A stretch of DNA of 64,000 nucleotides, from contig JAUIZM010000161.1 of NCBI GenBank assembly GCA_030848705.1, forward strand, positions 1-64,000. The letters are read 5' to 3'. Position 1 is the stretch's first letter, and each line of letters starts with the position of its first letter. Of this stretch, positions 60,737 through 64,000 are shown piece after piece. The translations under genes were made by a program, and so were the position numbers. The notes beneath the pieces are model-generated. The model was given only the letters and a program-made list of their open reading frames with translations, ran no database searches and was not told where the DNA came from. The DNA comes from Heracleum sosnowskyi. Taxonomy: Eukaryota; Streptophyta; Magnoliopsida; Apiales; Apiaceae.

Positions 60737-63517
60737 ATGCGTACACGAGCTCGAGCACGTAGAGAAGAATTAGCAAGAAGAGAAGAACTAGCACGAAGGA
60801 AACTTGACTTTGAGAACATCAGTGTAGAAAACAATCGTGAATCAAAAGAAGATATGGAAGATCAAGCACAACCAGCGAAGGCTTTGAGTGAATTCTCTCA
60901 GCCAAAAGTGGAGGACATTCATACCAGCATTGTTCGTCCAGCTATTGGGGCAAATAATTTCGAGCTTAAGCCAAACATCATTCAGATGATTCAGAATACG
61001 GTTCAGTTTGGGGGTAGTCCTGCTGAAGATCCCAATGCTCATATTAGGGACTTTCTTGAGATCTGTGATACCTTCAAATTCAACGGAGTTACAGATGACG
61101 CAATCAGATTGAGGCTATTTCCCTTCTCTCTTAGGGATAAAGCCAAGAGTTGGTTACATTCTATGCCATCAGGTTCTATTAAAACATGGGCAGACTGTGC
61201 TCAAAAGTTCTTGACGAAGTATTTCTCCATGGCGAAGACAGCAGCTTATAGAAATTCTATTTCTCAGTTTGCTCAGCAACCCCAGGAATCTTTGGGGGAA
61301 GCTTGGGAAAGGTACAAGGAGATATTGGCACGTTGTCCTCATCATGGGATGCCGGATTGGATGGTAATCAGCAATTTCTATAACGGATTGGGAGCTCAGT
61401 CAAGGCCTATGCTTGATGCAGCTTCTGGAGGAGCACTGTGGGCAAAAAGCTATGAGGATGCCTATAATCTTATCGAGATGATGGCGGCCAATGAGTTTCA
61501 GAATCCTACTCAACGCTTGCCACCTGCTAAAGTGGCTAGAGTTCTTGACTTGGATGCAGCTACTGCTATTGCTGCTCAACTCAAAGCGTTGACAATGAAG
61601 GTAGATTCCCTTTCTAATCTTGGGACTAACCAGGTTGCTATGGTGTGTGAATTGTGTGCAGGGGCTCATGACACGAATCTGTGTGCTATCTCAGCTGAAT
61701 CAGCACAGTTTGTTAGTAACTTTCAGAGAACTCAGCAACCAGCACCTAATGTGTATCATCCCAACAATCGGAATCATCCTAATTTCAGTTGGAGCAACAA
61801 TCAGGGTGGTGTTCAGCAACCACAAAATCAGCAGTTCAATGCAAGGCCATATAATCAGAACTATCAACCACCACCTTATGCTCCAAGGCAACCATTCATT
61901 CCACCGGGATTTCAACCATCTCAAGGAAATTCATTGAATCAGTCTGAGAAGTCTGAATTAGAAGAGCTTCGAATGATGTACAAGAGTCAAGCGGTGTCGT
62001 TGAAAACTTTAGAGAATCAGATTGGGCAACTAGCCAATGCATTGTTGAACCGTCAACCAGGAACGCTTCCGAGTGACACAGAGATGAATCCAGGCAAGAA
62101 AGATCACAAGGAACAGGTCCAGGCAGTAACCTTACGATCGGGGAAGATTCTACAAGGTCAGAACGAAGAAAATGCAGCCGAGGAAAAAAATGAAAATTCT
62201 GATCAGAATGTTCGGCGCGGCAGCGCCGCTCCCCAGTATAAAAACGGCGCGGCAGCGCCGGCCCTTCTGGAAGAAAAAGATAATTTTGACGCTGGGGTCG
62301 ATTCTGTTCCTGATTTGGTACCTAATGCTACTCTCTCGACTCATGTAACTGGGAAGAGTGATAATTCTCAGAAAGTAGTAGAAGAAAAGGTGTTTCCACC
62401 TCCTCCATTCCCAAAACGAGTTCAAAGGCAAAAGTTTGACAAGCAGTTTGCTAAGTTCTTGGATGTCTTCAAGAAGCTTCAGATTAACATACCATTTGCA
62501 GAGGCTCTTGAGCAAATGTCGAGCTATGCGAAGTTTATGAAGGGCATTCTTTCGAAGAAATTGAAACTTGAGGAGCTAGAGACAGTTGCATTGACGGAAG
62601 AATGTAGTGCCATCTTGCAACAAAAGTTGCCACCTAAGTTGAAGGACCCTGGAAGCTTTACCATACCATGTACTATTGGAGATCTCTCATTCAGCAAATG
62701 CTTGTGTGATTTGGGTGCAAGTATTAATCTCATGCCCTTATCAGTTTTCATGCAACTTGGTCTTCCAGAACCAAAGCCAACTACTATGACTCTGCAACTT
62801 GCGGACCGTTCAGTTACTTATCCTCGAGGAATAGTTGAGGATGTTTTGGTGAAGGTCGACAAGCTTATCTTTCCAGCCGACTTTGTTATTCTTGACTTTG
62901 AGGAAGACAAGAAGATCCCTATCATCTTGGGACGACCATTCTTGGCTACAGGTCGGACTCTTATTGATGTCCAAAAGGGAGAACTCACAATGAGGGTGAG
63001 TAATCAAAAGGTCATCTTTAATGTGTTCAAGGCTATGAAATTTCCGACAGAGGAGGAAGAGTGTTTTAGCTTGAATATGGTTGATACGGGTCAGAGAAAG
63101 GAGTTCGATCAGCTGTTGAGCAAAAATTCGGACATGCACAAGTTCGAGCATCACATCAGTGATTCCATTGACAATTCTTCCATTCGAGATCTTTCGAATG
63201 TCAAGCTTGGAAAACTTCCACCACATTTGAAGTATGTCCTTCTGAATGATGAGTTGGTGATTTTTAAAGAGTGTGAAGATAATGTGTTGAGAAGGTGGAA
63301 CAAGGATGATGAGGTAAAAGAGTGTTCTTATCAATCGACGGAGAAGCATAAACACCTTAGAGGTGTAAAGAAGAAAAAGAAAAAATCGATTGGTGGAAAA
63401 GTCAAGGTGCAGTTTGATTTGGAAAAGATGTGGGAAGAAAGCAAGAAGGTTATCAAACAAAGGGTGAATGGTCCTTCTGCTAAGGACAAGTCAAATGCGA
63501 TCTTCGAGCCACCATGA
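60737..63517 (+). CDS. Athila-type Gag-protease polyprotein, 926 aa
   Basis: An intact frame from ATG at 60737 to TGA at 63517. The N-terminus is arginine-rich with a repeated REELAR. A retrotransposon gag domain spans about residues 90-260 (segments FLEICDTFKFNGV, then LRLFPFSLRDKAKSWL). A zinc-knuckle-like CELCAGAHDTNLC is at about 304-316, followed by a long Q/N/P-rich linker. Residues 493-508 are encoded by two GC-rich dyads that give RGSAAP and GAAAP peptides. The aspartic protease is at about 640-760, with active-site DLGAS at 658-662 and a later IILGRPFL segment. After a short piece containing LPPHLKYV, which normally leads into reverse transcriptase, the frame turns into a lysine-rich tail and ends. 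Gag would form the particle and the protease would mature it; reverse transcription and integration would have to be supplied by a related element. Confidence 0.9.
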   Translation: MRTRARARREELARREELARRKLDFENISVENNRESKEDMEDQAQPAKALSEFSQPKVEDIHTSIVRPAIGANNFELKPNIIQMIQNTVQFGGSPAEDPNAHIRDFLEICDTFKFNGVTDDAIRLRLFPFSLRDKAKSWLHSMPSGSIKTWADCAQKFLTKYFSMAKTAAYRNSISQFAQQPQESLGEAWERYKEILARCPHHGMPDWMVISNFYNGLGAQSRPMLDAASGGALWAKSYEDAYNLIEMMAANEFQNPTQRLPPAKVARVLDLDAATAIAAQLKALTMKVDSLSNLGTNQVAMVCELCAGAHDTNLCAISAESAQFVSNFQRTQQPAPNVYHPNNRNHPNFSWSNNQGGVQQPQNQQFNARPYNQNYQPPPYAPRQPFIPPGFQPSQGNSLNQSEKSELEELRMMYKSQAVSLKTLENQIGQLANALLNRQPGTLPSDTEMNPGKKDHKEQVQAVTLRSGKILQGQNEENAAEEKNENSDQNVRRGSAAPQYKNGAAAPALLEEKDNFDAGVDSVPDLVPNATLSTHVTGKSDNSQKVVEEKVFPPPPFPKRVQRQKFDKQFAKFLDVFKKLQINIPFAEALEQMSSYAKFMKGILSKKLKLEELETVALTEECSAILQQKLPPKLKDPGSFTIPCTIGDLSFSKCLCDLGASINLMPLSVFMQLGLPEPKPTTMTLQLADRSVTYPRGIVEDVLVKVDKLIFPADFVILDFEEDKKIPIILGRPFLATGRTLIDVQKGELTMRVSNQKVIFNVFKAMKFPTEEEECFSLNMVDTGQRKEFDQLLSKNSDMHKFEHHISDSIDNSSIRDLSNVKLGKLPPHLKYVLLNDELVIFKECEDNVLRRWNKDDEVKECSYQSTEKHKHLRGVKKKKKKSIGGKVKVQFDLEKMWEESKKVIKQRVNGPSAKDKSNAIFEPP
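62214..62259. repeat. Two copies of the GC-rich dyad inside gag
   Basis: GGCGCGGCAGCGCC at 62214-62227 and 62246-62259, 32 bp apart, the same spacing as two of the pairs in the LTR. The frame stays open through both. Flanking sequence (TCAGAATGT on the left; AAAAAC before and CCTTCTG after the second) also occurs around the LTR dyads, but on the opposite strand. Confidence 0.9.
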
Positions 63518-64000
63518 TTTGATTCACATTTGTCCGGCTAAATGACATTAACGACAGCGCTTCGTGGGAGGCAACCCATGTGTTAGGTAGGTTTCTACTA
63601 TCTTTCTTATTACCTTCAATGAGGACATTGAATATGTTAAGTTTGGGGGTGATGTATGGGTTTGTATAGTTAGTGTGTGTCTCATGTAGGATTCATATTG
63701 CATGTGTAGTTGTAGTTTATTCGTAGTTTTGCATGTTCATGTCATATAGGGCATTCTGTTTGCATAGTTTTTATTTATCATGTGAGTCCATTTTAGTTGC
63801 ATGCATATTTCATGATCCCGTAGGACTTGACTATTTCCGTTGGTGAGTCGATGTTGATTGGAGTGTGGTTGTGATGAATAGAGGGTTGATTAAGTTTCTA
63901 AGTATTGACTTGCATGCCAAAAACAAATCTATTTCATAAGTCTCATTGGTTGCTTTTGAATTTGATCAGACCATGCTTGTTTGGTGTTAGAATTTAACCA
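63518..64000 (+). other. Non-coding region downstream of gag-protease
   Basis: No open frame of note. It contains GCGCTTCGTGGGAGGCAACC (near 63558) and a purine-rich GTTTGGGGGTGATG (near 63641), motifs I associate with the post-pol region of Athila-type elements. No LTR start (TGATAAGTGGG) follows within the window, so the 3' LTR lies further right. Confidence 0.6.

Larger units (their letters stand above)
59177..64000 (+). mobile_element. Athila-type Ty3/gypsy element, 5' part; appears to lack reverse transcriptase, RNase H and integrase
   Basis: A 1418-bp LTR, a tRNA-Asp primer site and one gag-protease frame on the plus strand define an Athila-type element; it runs off the right edge. The frame ends at 63517, just past the protease. 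It is followed by a short non-coding region containing GTGGGAGGCAACCCATG and AAGTTTGGGGGTGATG, sequences that I recall occurring downstream of pol in Athila relatives. This suggests the reverse transcriptase to integrase part was deleted, giving a non-autonomous gag-only type element (compare the TR-GAG class described in plants). A pol frame further right cannot be excluded because the window ends. Confidence 0.85.

Overview
This window looks like pericentromeric or other heterochromatic DNA of a flowering plant, probably a dicot. The evidence is plant-type LTR retrotransposons (a chromovirus with a tRNA-iMet primer site and an Athila-type gag-protease element with a tRNA-Asp primer site), a CACTA transposon, and a fragment of a plant glutamine-synthetase-like gene. 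I found no intact host gene, no rRNA or tRNA gene and no bacterial feature. I cannot name the species.

Layout. (1) 1-32208: an uninterrupted array of a 189-bp satellite, about 170 monomers running off the left edge. It has nested higher-order repeats of 6, 9, 11 and 26 monomers. (2) 32209-51336: a Ty3/gypsy chromovirus of Tekay/Del type on the minus strand, inserted into the satellite with a 5-bp target duplication. Its LTRs are 4280 bp and almost identical, but the right one is split by a 4640-bp CACTA transposon (45245-49884) that carries a glutamine-synthetase exon. The gag-pol frame (36522-41225) is continuous except for three in-frame stop codons. (3) 51342-54040: the satellite resumes exactly where it broke off, with more diverged monomers toward the right. 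(4) 54041-59176: the 3' part of another minus-strand LTR element, probably Ty1/copia, with a 545-bp LTR and a very long accessory reading frame. (5) 59177-64000: the 5' part of a plus-strand Athila-type element with LTR, primer site and one gag-protease frame. It has no reverse transcriptase where one would be expected, so it looks non-autonomous.

Order of events, inferred from nesting: satellite amplification; chromovirus insertion into the array; CACTA insertion into one LTR of that chromovirus. The copia-like element ended up at the satellite edge, and the Athila-type element abuts or interrupts it. The chromodomain at the end of the chromovirus pol fits targeting to heterochromatin.

The most unusual signals are the in-phase multi-scale amplification of the satellite, whose monomer carries a 14-bp palindrome, an 11-bp-stem hairpin and a G-box; the gene-fragment-carrying CACTA; and a GC-rich 14-bp dyad present four times upstream of the TATA box in the Athila LTR and twice inside the gag frame, where the surrounding sequence matches the LTR in inverted orientation.
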